Shown here: piece after piece, positions 49,501-61,500 of the stretch | Layout of the letters: each line of letters starts with the position of its first letter | Position numbering within the stretch: the stretch's first letter is position 1 | Source: Opisthorchis felineus | Lineage: Eukaryota; Platyhelminthes; Trematoda; Opisthorchiida; Opisthorchiidae | DNA: 64,000 bases | NCBI GenBank assembly: GCA_004794785.1 | Contig: SJOL01006493.1 | Location: forward strand, 1,063,478 to 1,127,477 | Direction: 5' to 3' | Position numbers and translations under genes: made by a program | Notes under the pieces: model-generated | Told to the model about the DNA's origin: nothing | Databases searched by the model: none | Seen by the model: only the letters and a program-made list of their open reading frames with translations

Positions 49501-52500
49501 CCAGATCAGTAATGCTGAAGTACGGCAGACGTTGTGCGGGGAATTTCATTGTCCCTCGATAGATCAACTGCTCATACCCCACAGGGTACGCTGAGGAGGA
49601 CCGTTCGCTTCGCAGAGCCCTCTTTGCACAGCCTAGTGTCGGATGGAGACGACCCAGGCGTAGTCAGTCCATGACCTGGCAACGGAGCATGAAAGAACTT
49701 ACCAGTCGTATCAGTCGCGTTGCTAAATGTCATCTCCCTCGATAGGGAGCGCGGGACAAGACAAACAAATGATTGTTGACCCTGAGAGATATGACTGAGT
49801 CAGGCAGCCAATGGCGGCAGTACATCAAAGCTACCACCTTGACTGCGTAGCTCTCCATTTCCGTCACACCGGAGAAACAGGACCATTCGACGTCAATGAA
49901 CCGATTGGGGCATCGTCTCCAACACGTGGATCTCATACCCTCACTCTCCTTATCCTCGGTGAAGAAGCTGAAGCAGCTGGAACCAGTGAATCGCATTGAG
50001 CGGTTTGTGAACTGAAAAACTGCTCAGAACCGAAAAGAGGCGTTATCCATTCGCCGGGCATTCGTCATCCACCAATGTCTTCTGGCACTTATTAGGCCCT
50101 TCACTTTTCGGGGCTTAAGGTATCTACGTTTTTTGCTGGTATAGTTTTCCTGGCACCAACGGAAGCTGCTGAGCGCGACAAGATCCAGTGTACATTGGAC
50201 GACCTTGGAAGACGGTTCTGAAAGCTGTAGGTACTGTTTCCTTCGCCTTTCATCATCCAAATCATCACTAACAATGTACCAGTCAGTCAACTCAACTAAA
50301 TATTGTTGGGCCACAAAGACCCTTTGCAGGGTCTGCAGAGCAGTCGTCTGCAGGGTTGTAAGCGGACTCAACAATTAAAAGCGTTTACCGCGTCGAGATC
50401 CATTGATGTTGACTGAGCCAGTTAACCAAACAGTACAAACACTATTTATTGGTTGCTGATCAGGTGGCTGTTGATCGTACCATACCAGGAGACATCATCA
50501 GTGCGCACCCAACTGCACACTAGTGGTGTCTGCTTGTCTGGTGACGAAACGTTTGCAAGTCAGTTGTCAAGCTCGATGAACAGATCAACAGCCACCTGAC
50601 CAACAACCAATAAACTCACCCGGGCTACCAATATTTCAACACAGTATCAATGGTTATTTACTAGAATCTAGTCCATTAAAGCCATTCGGTCCTGGAGCTG
50701 AGCAAAACTCCCATGCCGTAGATACCGCGAGTGCTTCCACCAGGATCACTAGACACCAAAGGAGAAAAGTTCGAGAAATCTGGGTTCATTTAGTGAGGTA
50801 CGAGATAAGACCAAACTGAAGGTATTGCGTGCGTGTTCCGGAGACACTATATCCATTGAAAGAGAAAACAAGATCTAAGCCTAACAGAACACGGGCTTTG
50901 GAAGCCGGAGTGTGAAATGGATCCTTCTGGATTTAATGAGGGTCGTATTTTGCTTAGTTCTCTGGGCCGACGCTAAGATACAGGGCAACGGTTAGGTAAT
51001 CGACAACAAAATGAATCAGAACATAGTTGAGGAGTATGTGTAGAGGAAGGCAGGGAATGAAGAGTTGTAAAGGCGAATGATGCTTTCCGATTGCCCAAAC
51101 CGAATAAAGGGGGTTTAATGAATGACTCGAAATTCTGACATACAAACCAATCGGAGGACGCACGGTTCTGTTCGAGGGTTCTTACTCTAACCTCTGACAC
51201 AAAAGCCCGAACCACAAGGCAACGGTTGTCCGGGTTTGCTTAAGAGGGCCTACCCAATACCAACGAGTTACTAGTTTGACCTAGTAGGCTGCAGAAAGTT
51301 GGCCTAGGCCGAGGATGCAGGGAATAGGGCACAAATGTATCCCTCATGACGCTACTGCGCACAGAAGACGCGCTTGGGGCCGCATCGGAGTCCTGACAAA
51401 TTTCAGTTGTATTTCGGCCATGTTAGATGATTCATTGGCAGTCACGGTCAACCGTTGAGCGACTGGAGCGTGCGGTCTTTGGGAACGACCTTTCCTAATC
51501 CGTTCTTCCTCAGACGGAGGCAGCATCGCTGCTTCCATAAATACGGAAATACTCCTTATTGTTCTCACACCCCCGTCGCATCGAACAGTGCGACTACCTC
51601 TAGACCACCTCATAATACGGTACGTCCCCGCTTCGAAGTACGGGGACTCGCCGTTCACCAGCATACTGCGCCCCGTTAACGTCCCTGCAATTGAATTCCA
51701 ACTAGCGTAGCCCAAAGCATCATTGAAGGCCGGATCACTACAAGAAGCGGGATGATGACGATGACAATGCATTTTGTCACAACCGTTTTAAAAATCCAAA
51801 TAACCGGCAACTTCGCCATGAGGCCCGGAAATCAGTCAACAGAATTCACTTAGCGCCCGGAAAATCTCATTTTAGTAGGCACAGTCACTGGGCTTACAAA
51901 CAGTCGTCCTGGTCACCGTTCCGCACTCTACAATAGTTTTCCGAATGCGCCTAACTGTGATTGGTTTAGCTCCTGATTGGTCCCGCGGTTGCCCGTGTCA
52001 GCCGATCTAGTTTGTCTGCAGTGCCCTGAGTGTTTACCTACATTGTGGACGAAAACAAAAGAACCTTGTTGGATGGATACCCCTGGCCTGTGTTGACCTT
52101 CAGCTGTACACCGTGAAATATTCCGATGATTATTCCGAAGAATTTGAACCGAGTTCGGACGGCCAGTGGCTAGTTTCTGCTTAGAAACGAATGCAGGTGA
52201 TTAATTCGATTCACGCACATTCATGTCTGAATTAGTGCAGCTTCTGTATGTTGAACACAACGTGGACTGACTGGACCAGCCGATTGAACAACTAAACAAA
52301 AGAAAGAAGTCTGATAAACCACGTCTTATCAAAGCACTACTGTGCATATACAAGAAACTTACGGAAAATTGACTAAGTGGAACGACATCAGATGCAGCAA
52401 TGCGGCAACAATGTGGATAAAGAACGAGTAATGTTGGTACCAAGTCTCTTCAGAAGTCAGGCTTGGAGGTTTGCCATTTTGGATCATCTTGCTGGCATCC

Positions 52501-55500
52501 CCAGAGCCTTTAAATGATGTAGAAAATGGGAGAGCTTAAATATCATTATGAGAACTTCCTAAAGTCATAAAGAGTATTGAAGAATGGAACAAATCGTGGA
52601 AATCGAGGAATGTTGTCAGCGACATTTCGGCTACTGGGAAACACAAAAAGGGCAGAACTGAAAAGATTAACCAGGTGAATGTGTTAAGCACATAAAGAGG
52701 TCAGATGAACACCGTTCCACTCGGTTTATGTAAACATGTGTACGTGAAATTGATTCTTAGGTTGGGCATGCCAGGATAGTGATTAGCGAGTGTCGTGGCT
52801 ACCGGTAAATCAGTGCCAAAATGGTAAGAGTTGGAACCGTCACCAAGATTGGCACATCTGAGATGTTTGTTCACGTCGAGCTATTCCGTGTAAAGTTATT
52901 CTACGTGATTACTCAAACCATGATGTAGCAGTTCCGCTGCGTCAAAGCTCATCGCTATTCTCCGCGAAAGCATCGGGTCTGGGAACTGTGGGGTCACACA
53001 CGTTTTTGCTTGTGTAATTTAATAAGTAACCAATTGGCAAAACTTTTGGCCAGTCTCTTGGTTCCACACAGGATAAGGACCTATTTCAGATCGCATAACG
53101 CCGGAAGAATACCTAACCAGGCGTATCCGTTAAATGTCACGACCTGTATATCTTAGCTAGGCTGTGATTATGCGAAGCGTATCATCCATTCGAAATGTCA
53201 TCATCCTGGAAAGATTAGAACTTGACTGGAAACTGCTTCAACCTCGATGGAAATCACAAACAAGTTCGGAATTGAGAGAGACTAGGCTGAAACCTTAATG
53301 TGGCGTTTGGACAGCCTCTCACCTTCTCAACTGCTAACAGCAAAATTATCGGCGACCCTAGTGCCGATTCCCTCGTTCGTCTTTTTGATCTCCAACATAA
53401 TTTAGTCTGTAAAAATGAGTTTAATCTCACATTGATCGGAAAACATTGAAGTAGTTTAGTTGGAAGACCCAAAAAGTAGCCATGCCTTTCGGTGAGTGCA
53501 GTTCCTGTTTAACATAGAAATTCCTGAGCCTGTCCAGTTGTATAACAAGTGCACTTCTGGAAGCTATGCAACATCTACATGACTGTTTCGAGAACCAAAT
53601 GGGCTATTTTTTAAACGACTGATGATATCCGTGGATGTCATGAAAAGAACGAAGGTAGCGGATGAAGGTTGTTTTCTGTGACTGATCATCTTAGCTAGCA
53701 CAATACAAATTTCCAGGATGCTAGACATGAATCACGTGTACGACTGGATAAATTCACGGGTACAAATGTGAAAGGGGCGAAAGAGTGAACAGGCCGATGG
53801 ATAACGGAATGAAATAGAAGACGTTATAGTCACGCTAAGACTACAGGCCCGCACAGGTTCAAAGATCATACACTTGACACAGCTCTGGATTACATAGTGG
53901 AACTAGATGGCCACTGCTATCGATTGCAGCCCGAATCGTACTGTCCATGATTGGTTCAAAGGTGACAAGTATAGAACTTGGAAGGCACGTTCCTTGTCTG
54001 TGAACATGAACAGTCTCGGGCAAATGTGACGCGACTGCACCTGAACACGACTTCTAACCGCCGTCAAAGGAACTGGACGATATTCACGCATTCTCTCGTG
54101 CAGAAGCCGTGTCGAAAGACCAAAATACGATGCTGGACACGAGCATACAGAAGCTGGTGGTAGGATTCCGTAGTTCGGCTTTCAGATGGATCCTGGTTGC
54201 AGAGCTGAAACCGAAACTCAAACACGTACGTCATGTCAACACCACGGCCTGGGGTCTCAGGGACTGATTCTGCAATCGAGTCTGGGCCTATTTTTTCCCG
54301 ACAGTGTTGTTGAGCTCTGTCTTGTAAATCACATAGTTCTGAGTGTGTCATTCAGGATATTCACCGTGCAAAAATTCGTATCATTAGGTTGTATTTTGCC
54401 TTGGATACATTCGGGAGAACATATCTCGTTTCTGTTGCAGTGGCATGACTTTCATGGTGAATAATAAAGATCCTTTCTGTGATATTATCACTGCATTGCT
54501 CCACCTGACTTCTTCAGCATGGAAATGACAAGAAAACTTAGCTAGCTGTTGTGGCCGGGTTCAAGGGGAAACTTTGCATCAGGGTGAACTGTGCTCAGTT
54601 TATCCAGCTGATACTATCTTTTGTCTACGTAACGACCGTAGAAAGTGAACTGCCGGATGAGCGTGCTCAACTATTTTAACAGAAGTCCCAAAATATCGCA
54701 ACATGACCAGAAATAGGCGCTAGGTAATTCGTCTGTTCTGTCTTTTCACAACGTCCCGTAACATGCTGCTGGGGAAGCCTGTACAATGAATTCCTATGAT
54801 GGGTGTATATTCAGCGCCCTAAACATTTTGGAAGGAGAAGTAGTTAGACGTTAGTTAGAAGTAGTTAGTTAGTTTGGAACCATCAGGAGAGACCATACTT
54901 ACACGTCAGATAGCGTGATCCAGAGCGTGACCCACGAGGGAAACGTGCCAGGACGACTGGATTTCAAAAACAAACCTTCAGTGAGTAGGCATTTTGACCT
55001 TCATTCGAAGAGTGGATAAACTGGAAGCAGCCAACAGTTCTAACTGTAGTGTGGGCTTCATATCCATCTATCTGCTTTGCTTATTAGATCAAGCTCAAAC
55101 GCTCTGGAGACGAATCGCTTTCTCGTTTGAAGTGTACTCTAGCCTCGCAAAAAAGTTAAAAAAACCCTCATTTTACGTATATTTGTCAACCTATAAATCC
55201 AAACACAAAATAGGACGCACTTGAGCTAGGGCACCTCATAGCTACGAAGAGAGTAGGGAGATTCCGCATGACAGGGGGCCAGGCCAACAGGGCGATGGTG
55301 AGTTCAATGAGAAGATGCGCGTAAATTATTCCAAACAGATGGGGCCAGTGAAGGCGAAGAAGCTGAAATAAATGAATGAAACTGTGGTACGTATCAGGTG
55401 GAACCTAGAAGATAAGTCAATATGGACTAGGCGGCAAATACCGATGTCAGTAACAGGAGAACACAAAGTCTAAGCAAATCGTATCTCCGAATCCAGTCAC

Positions 55501-58500
55501 TCAGTCAGTTATTCAGCTACAACCCGTATATTAATTTACAGTAGCCCCAGCCACTATCGTTATAGTTGAACCCTTCTTGTTGGAATTGAGGAGTTTGACT
55601 CACCCCTTTTGCTCGAGATGGCTCAGTGGTTTTACTGATCGGAAGGTCCGTGGTTCGAATCCGACCTCTGCCTCTCGACTTCCCCTGTCTAGGCTTGGGC
55701 AAATTGGCAGTATCCTGGCCCGTCGTGCTTCCTTCTGGTGGCATGGCAGTTAGGCACCGGAAGGGTGCTACAGCTGAACGATTTTTTTTCTTGAAATTTG
55801 TCTCACCGAGGTACTTTTACCCGCTCTATTGAATTGTGTTGAAACTATCAATCAATCGATAATAAAATCGACTGAGTGAGTTAATGTTGGCACCTAGTCT
55901 AATACACCATACAACCTGAAAGCTGTCATCAAACGAGGACTGGGTAACACAATTGAAGAGAGAGAAAGAGAGAGTGGTACAGAGAGGTATACACAACAGC
56001 CGTGTACGACAAGCCGGATTTTTAGAAACACTACTACGGAACAGAACCAGTCTTGAAGCACTGTGAAGCAGGTATATAGTTGATCAGTCGCGATCAGGTC
56101 ATTTGGTGACTCATATGCCTGCAAGCCAACACAAAACGATCACGTTTCTATTCACGGTGAGACATGTCGTTGCTTTCTGCCAGTGAATCTAAAAGCATTC
56201 TCGCAAAGTGATTGCTTACCTGACCCGAGTTCAACTAATGAGACTGTGCAATCAACGATGTACGGAATAATCATGAAGCTTTACGAAATTTTGTGGCAAT
56301 TTGGCCATTATTGGATTTTTCAAACAAGCATGAACAACTACAGACGGAGAATCGTTCTGAAGACAAAATGAAACCAGAACAAAGGTTATTCACCGGAAAC
56401 GGCACAGACTATCTTAATTGAAGAAGAGCTCAGTTGGAAACACAGATTGGTTATCACCTGTTTTCTTGGTGTGATTAACCTGTTCAGGATGATAACAAAG
56501 ATTGTACCATGGCAACCATATCTCAGTCCGATGCCGCGATGTTTTTCTTAAAGCGTCCGCTAAATCCCTTTGAAAGTTAGCAGTGCGTCTCATTATGAAC
56601 ATAACTTCTCTTCGACTCCTATAACACGCAGGAGATCGTATACCATCTGCGAAGATAGCAGTACTTATCCAGGTTTGCTACTACTTTTTGTGTTAAGAGA
56701 TACGCTTCGCGTTTCAGTTCTTTTGAGAAGTTTAGGTAAACTGTATAAATCGTCCCCAGGGGCTACATCACAGAAGCCTAGATTCATTGCGCTTCAAAGA
56801 TTTGATACCGCGTTTTCCCGGACGGATGTGTTTTGGTGGACCGATCAAAGGGAGAGTCTGTTCGCTCATTCCAGAACTCCACTTGCGACAGCAAGAGCAC
56901 ATCGGCTCGACTGTCCTTGACACACCACGAACAATTCTACCATGCAATGCAGAGAATGGTACTGTGAGCGTTTGGACCAGTAAATCGAGATCTGTCCGAG
57001 TTTGATGGGAATAGAGTTCAGACATGTAAAAAAGGTGAGAAACAACTCAAGTGAGTCAAAATCGACTTGAAAGCACGGTAAACTCACGCCCCCCGGATGG
57101 GAACCCAGAACGAGATATGCTAACGGACGGACACCAGGGACGCGAATGCATAAGCACAAGAGATATGTTTAGCACATGGCTGCGAAATTTGCGACCTCTC
57201 TTTTGGAAATTGCTGTGATACTTCGGACCTCAGGAAAGTGCACACAGTAACAGGCAAGGTCGATAATTTTATTAATACGGTCACCTGTCACCCGATGTGA
57301 CCTGGCGTCCGTTCTCGCGGTTCTCCGTCCAAAAGCAGAGGATAACGACTATGTCTAACCCAAATGGATTTCTGGTTTAATCCACGCGTTCAGATTTGTT
57401 AGGGGACTGGACCACATGAAAGCAGCCAAGTGCTGTTCCTAAAATTTTCACGATCCTCGTAGACGACCTGATAACTATCAAGTCTGTTGGAGTTAGGTGC
57501 CAGACGAGGACGAAACGCGCATTGGATTGCTCCTCAGGACCAAATACGCTGTATTTCTTACCGGAGATTTGTGTACATGGAGCATCCCCCCGTCAACTAT
57601 ATGCATGGTTTTGCACCAACAACTATTTATGGTGGTCAAGCTTGAAAGAGGGCAGCAGCAGCGCCAGCAACTGAGGAGACACTCCAAACCATGCTGGTAG
57701 ACTAGTCTCCAATAAGCAACCCGCTATATGAAGTAACCCATAGGAAGAAGAGTTTAGTGAACCGAAAACTTCTCAGGACGCAAAAGGTGTCCCGTAAGAT
57801 GTATATATCCCTCCTTGGATATGTGACATGCTTTTCCATTATGAACAACCGCAGCGACACGTTTCGGTCATAGTTAATTGAGAGGTTATCATGGCTCATT
57901 GAAAACTGTCCAAGCAAAACCGCAAGGTGCCATAAGAGCAATGTGGAAACGCGCCAGTACTAAGGGGTAATTAACTAATCCGTGAACACTGACAAGAAAA
58001 ATGAAATAACTAGGAATGTTTGCCAACTGTTAAAAACTCAGTCAGAATCGCACGAACGACGCCGTCCAACTCAGTTTGATAAGAAAAAAGTGCAAAAGAT
58101 GAATATAACGAGAGACTAAACTGGATTCAGTTGGATCTCCCGTGAAAACCAAATTGGCATGCAAATGAGAATGCACTTGGTGAATTTCGAATAATTTGGG
58201 TTCAAGTTGAACATAATCTTGACGGAACCTCGGGGACTGTACCTACCAAATGAGCCCCAAGAAGAGCAAAGCCAGTTTTCGGCAACCTTATGAGTAGTTT
58301 GTTGTGTTTGGGCAATGTATTGCCATGTACAGGATATCGTACCAACTGAAACATCAGGCGGCCTTGTGCAGAACATTCAGTTGAAGAACGTCATAGACAA
58401 GAGAATCAGCTGTATCCAGTCCTCTCGCGCTAGAAGCAAATTAATGTGAAAACGAGAGGAGTATTTACAGAACGGCTCGTTTGACCTTCACTATATCAAT

Positions 58501-61500
58501 TGACTGAACAGGTAGACTAAGTGTGACCATATTTTTTACTCATGGGATGGAGAGCCATTCCATAAGACTTGTTGGGGTGTGTGAGGTGATTGTAACGTTC
58601 GCTTCAGTCCTTGACCCATAACACAGAGTGCGTATATTGAAAGAGGCCTTGCCTACAGAACATCAGTTAACTGGATATGAGTTTGGCAAATGGCTCCAGT
58701 CCGTGGAAAGCACATTCTTTTCCAGACTTTTGTACCACGCATGTGGGTTGATCGCACATGACCACACGATTCGCGTCGCTTAGTCTATATCGTTTCGATC
58801 CATTGAAAAGAAAACTAGATGGATTCGATCTAGTAAAGGCTAAGGAGATTGTTCGTTGTCATGATGTGAGTGGTTATCGTGGAGTGGTGAAGCGTTATTT
58901 GAAGGTTGATCTGAATAGGAAAAAGTCATTTCTAAAAAGTATCCTGAGTGGGGTTTCTTGGCAGTCTCTCCAGCAAGCAATGAAACAAACGACCCCCAAG
59001 GACACTACTTGCTGAAAAGACTCATAAAGGCCTAGCATGTAGTTCATGGTTATAATTAAATCAAACAGTTCAACTGTGGTACTCCTTCCGGCATAAGGCT
59101 ATTACGCCTTGGCGCCGGGATACTATCAGGTAACCCGAACTTATGCAGGAGCAACCGAAGGGAACAGATCGACCTCTAACCAAGTAGATATCTTCCGCGC
59201 AATGTGACGCCCGCATGCTGCCTCGAGATTCCGTTGCGAAGATGTTCAATATCGAAACGATAGTGAATACGAGGGACTGCAACGAGTTTCTAGTTCCGGC
59301 ATTTCTACATGCTCATAAGCACAAACATCAACTTACATCCAAATTGCTGCTTAGGCTATGGCTTTCTTATGACTATTCCATCTATCTAGTGAGCCACAAA
59401 AGGGCTAAACTGATAGTCGGTTGTTTACGGGTTTCGAACAACCCTCCTCTACTGTTTGTGTATCAAAACCAAGGAACCCTTATTGGATATCGTCGCAATG
59501 AAAGCTCACTGAAATCTGTGTGCTAAACCTCATGAGAAAGTGTCAATGGTACTGAATACGGGAAATCCTAAGAATATCCACTCAAAAATCGATTGTGTTT
59601 AATCGCATTAGAAAATATTTTAACTCCATTTGAGGCCTTTCGAAATTTACTTATCCCAAAACGGCTAGTTGACATGGGATGATACCTGGGATCGAAACCC
59701 TCATTTCCCCAAAGTTTCAGCAATTAAGGAGGTAAAGTGGGCCGCCTCTGTGGTCTTGAAATCAGTCTCGTCTTCTTCTCAGCTACTTCATCGATCGTTC
59801 TATTTCTCCGTCACACAAAGGTATAAAAACATTGGCATATTGATTGGGAGTTGTGTTACCATGCAACGCCACCAAAGGTAGGAGACATAAGTGATTTACA
59901 AACCAAACTTCTGGAAATAATGACAGTCCTTTTGGAATGGATCCAAGGTTTTACATTCTATCCTTGATGAACAGGAACATAGTATCTCTGAAGAATTGGG
60001 GAAGTACCACTGGATGAGCAGCCACACAACTAAACTGTCAACGGACGTTCTACCTCACTACTACTTTGAAGGGCACTTCGCATTGAAAAGAACAACCACG
60101 CTGGGTCCACGGTCGATTTACTGCAATATTTATAAGCTACCGGACCACTTCACTGTACAGTAAGTCCAGTCATCAAACTCACCTGTCAGTAACAGAAATG
60201 CGGGTAGCAGCAGACTGAAGTAGTTTGAACATCCTGCCTTGCCATAGCCTATAAAAATAAATAAATCGTTCAGCTGTAACACCCTTTCGGTGCCTAGCTG
60301 CAATGCTACCCGAAGGAATCAAGAGGGCTGGGATACTGCTAAGTTGCCCAAGCCTAGACAAGAGAAGTCAAGATGCCATAGCCTAGTGGAAATTGATCGT
60401 CATGCTAATCAGCACTAGCGTTTTCTGACTCCGAAAATTGGCCGCCCATTTAGGGGATAGGTCAACCAAAATTAGTCAAATTTACCCCACTTTTGGCGAG
60501 TAGTGATGATATTCCGCTTGTTCGACGGACCGAGATAAAGTGTTCCCTTTAGAAGGGGAGGACCCTACTGGGGAGAAAAAGTGGGACTGTGGACATGGGA
60601 AAATAACTGATTAGGAATGTACAAACAATTCCCATCTCCTATTCGCGACCAGTCGAATCACCATCGTCACGTGATAGTAGTACATTAAGGCAGAGACGCG
60701 CAGAGACGAAGCGGAAAACACAAGAGCATGCTGGATGAGCGCATTTAGCAAGAATCATGGAGAGTAGACATTACACGCAGAAACTGAAGCAGGTCATCGG
60801 CCAGTGAGATAAACGGGTTTATCATGTATAAAGGCATCACTGCTGGGCTCTCCAAATGTCCACTCGTCGAATTTTATGCAGTTAGATGGATTTGCAACCA
60901 GTCAGTTTTGTCGAGTGGTTCACGTTACTAGCACTTTGTTCCAAGTGAACGTGGTAACCACAACAATAGCAACAATATTATCAATGGTAATAACTATCAG
61001 CCCAACTGATAGGCTTTTGGTCGGCGCGTAATAAGTTTAAAGAAAAGATCTAGTTGAAAGTAGCTCATTTTGACTGAACGCTAACATCTGCTGCACTGGA
61101 GATTGGTACCACTTACTTTTGCAAGCCACTGGATGATTGAGTAATGCACAGAGATCGTTTCCGTACAGTAAGGGTTGAGATAAAGGTCAATAAAGGCACT
61201 TTGGTTCTCCAACAGCTTCTCAGGTTGGGGGCTTGGAACTTCAAGATCAATGATATTCGTCTTGATAGGACTGTAAGGGTATGAAATCAAGGCACAATAT
61301 AATTCCAATTGCGGGGAGCGGAAGGAAACTATCGTTATCGCATAAAGTTTGGTTCAGTGCTGATTGCAAAAAATTACTTTCATATAGGCCACTAAGAATG
61401 GCGGCCTGCGGTCCGAACATTTGAAAGGAGTGCGGTGTGGCGTGAAAAGAATCTGATCATACCGCACATGGAATCTGTCGAGTCAGGGCGTCAACATACA

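Noticed and set aside
55610..55690. True tRNA gene at the SINE heads
   Set aside because: Boxes A and B are present, but the cloverleaf does not close and the copies carry a SINE body and target duplications.
55517..55832. Open frames on both strands around the SINE
   Set aside because: Same reason: translated SINE body and head.
56768..57159. Minus-strand frames with [12 protein letters not shown] and [10 protein letters not shown] as a possible PGAP1 exon
   Set aside because: Exons 2 and 3 already join in phase on either side. No donor-acceptor pair lets this segment in, and the plus strand is equally open.
59215..59526. Plus-strand frame of 103 codons as a nested gene
   Set aside because: No motif, no splice or start support, within an element-rich intron. 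Chance cannot be excluded.
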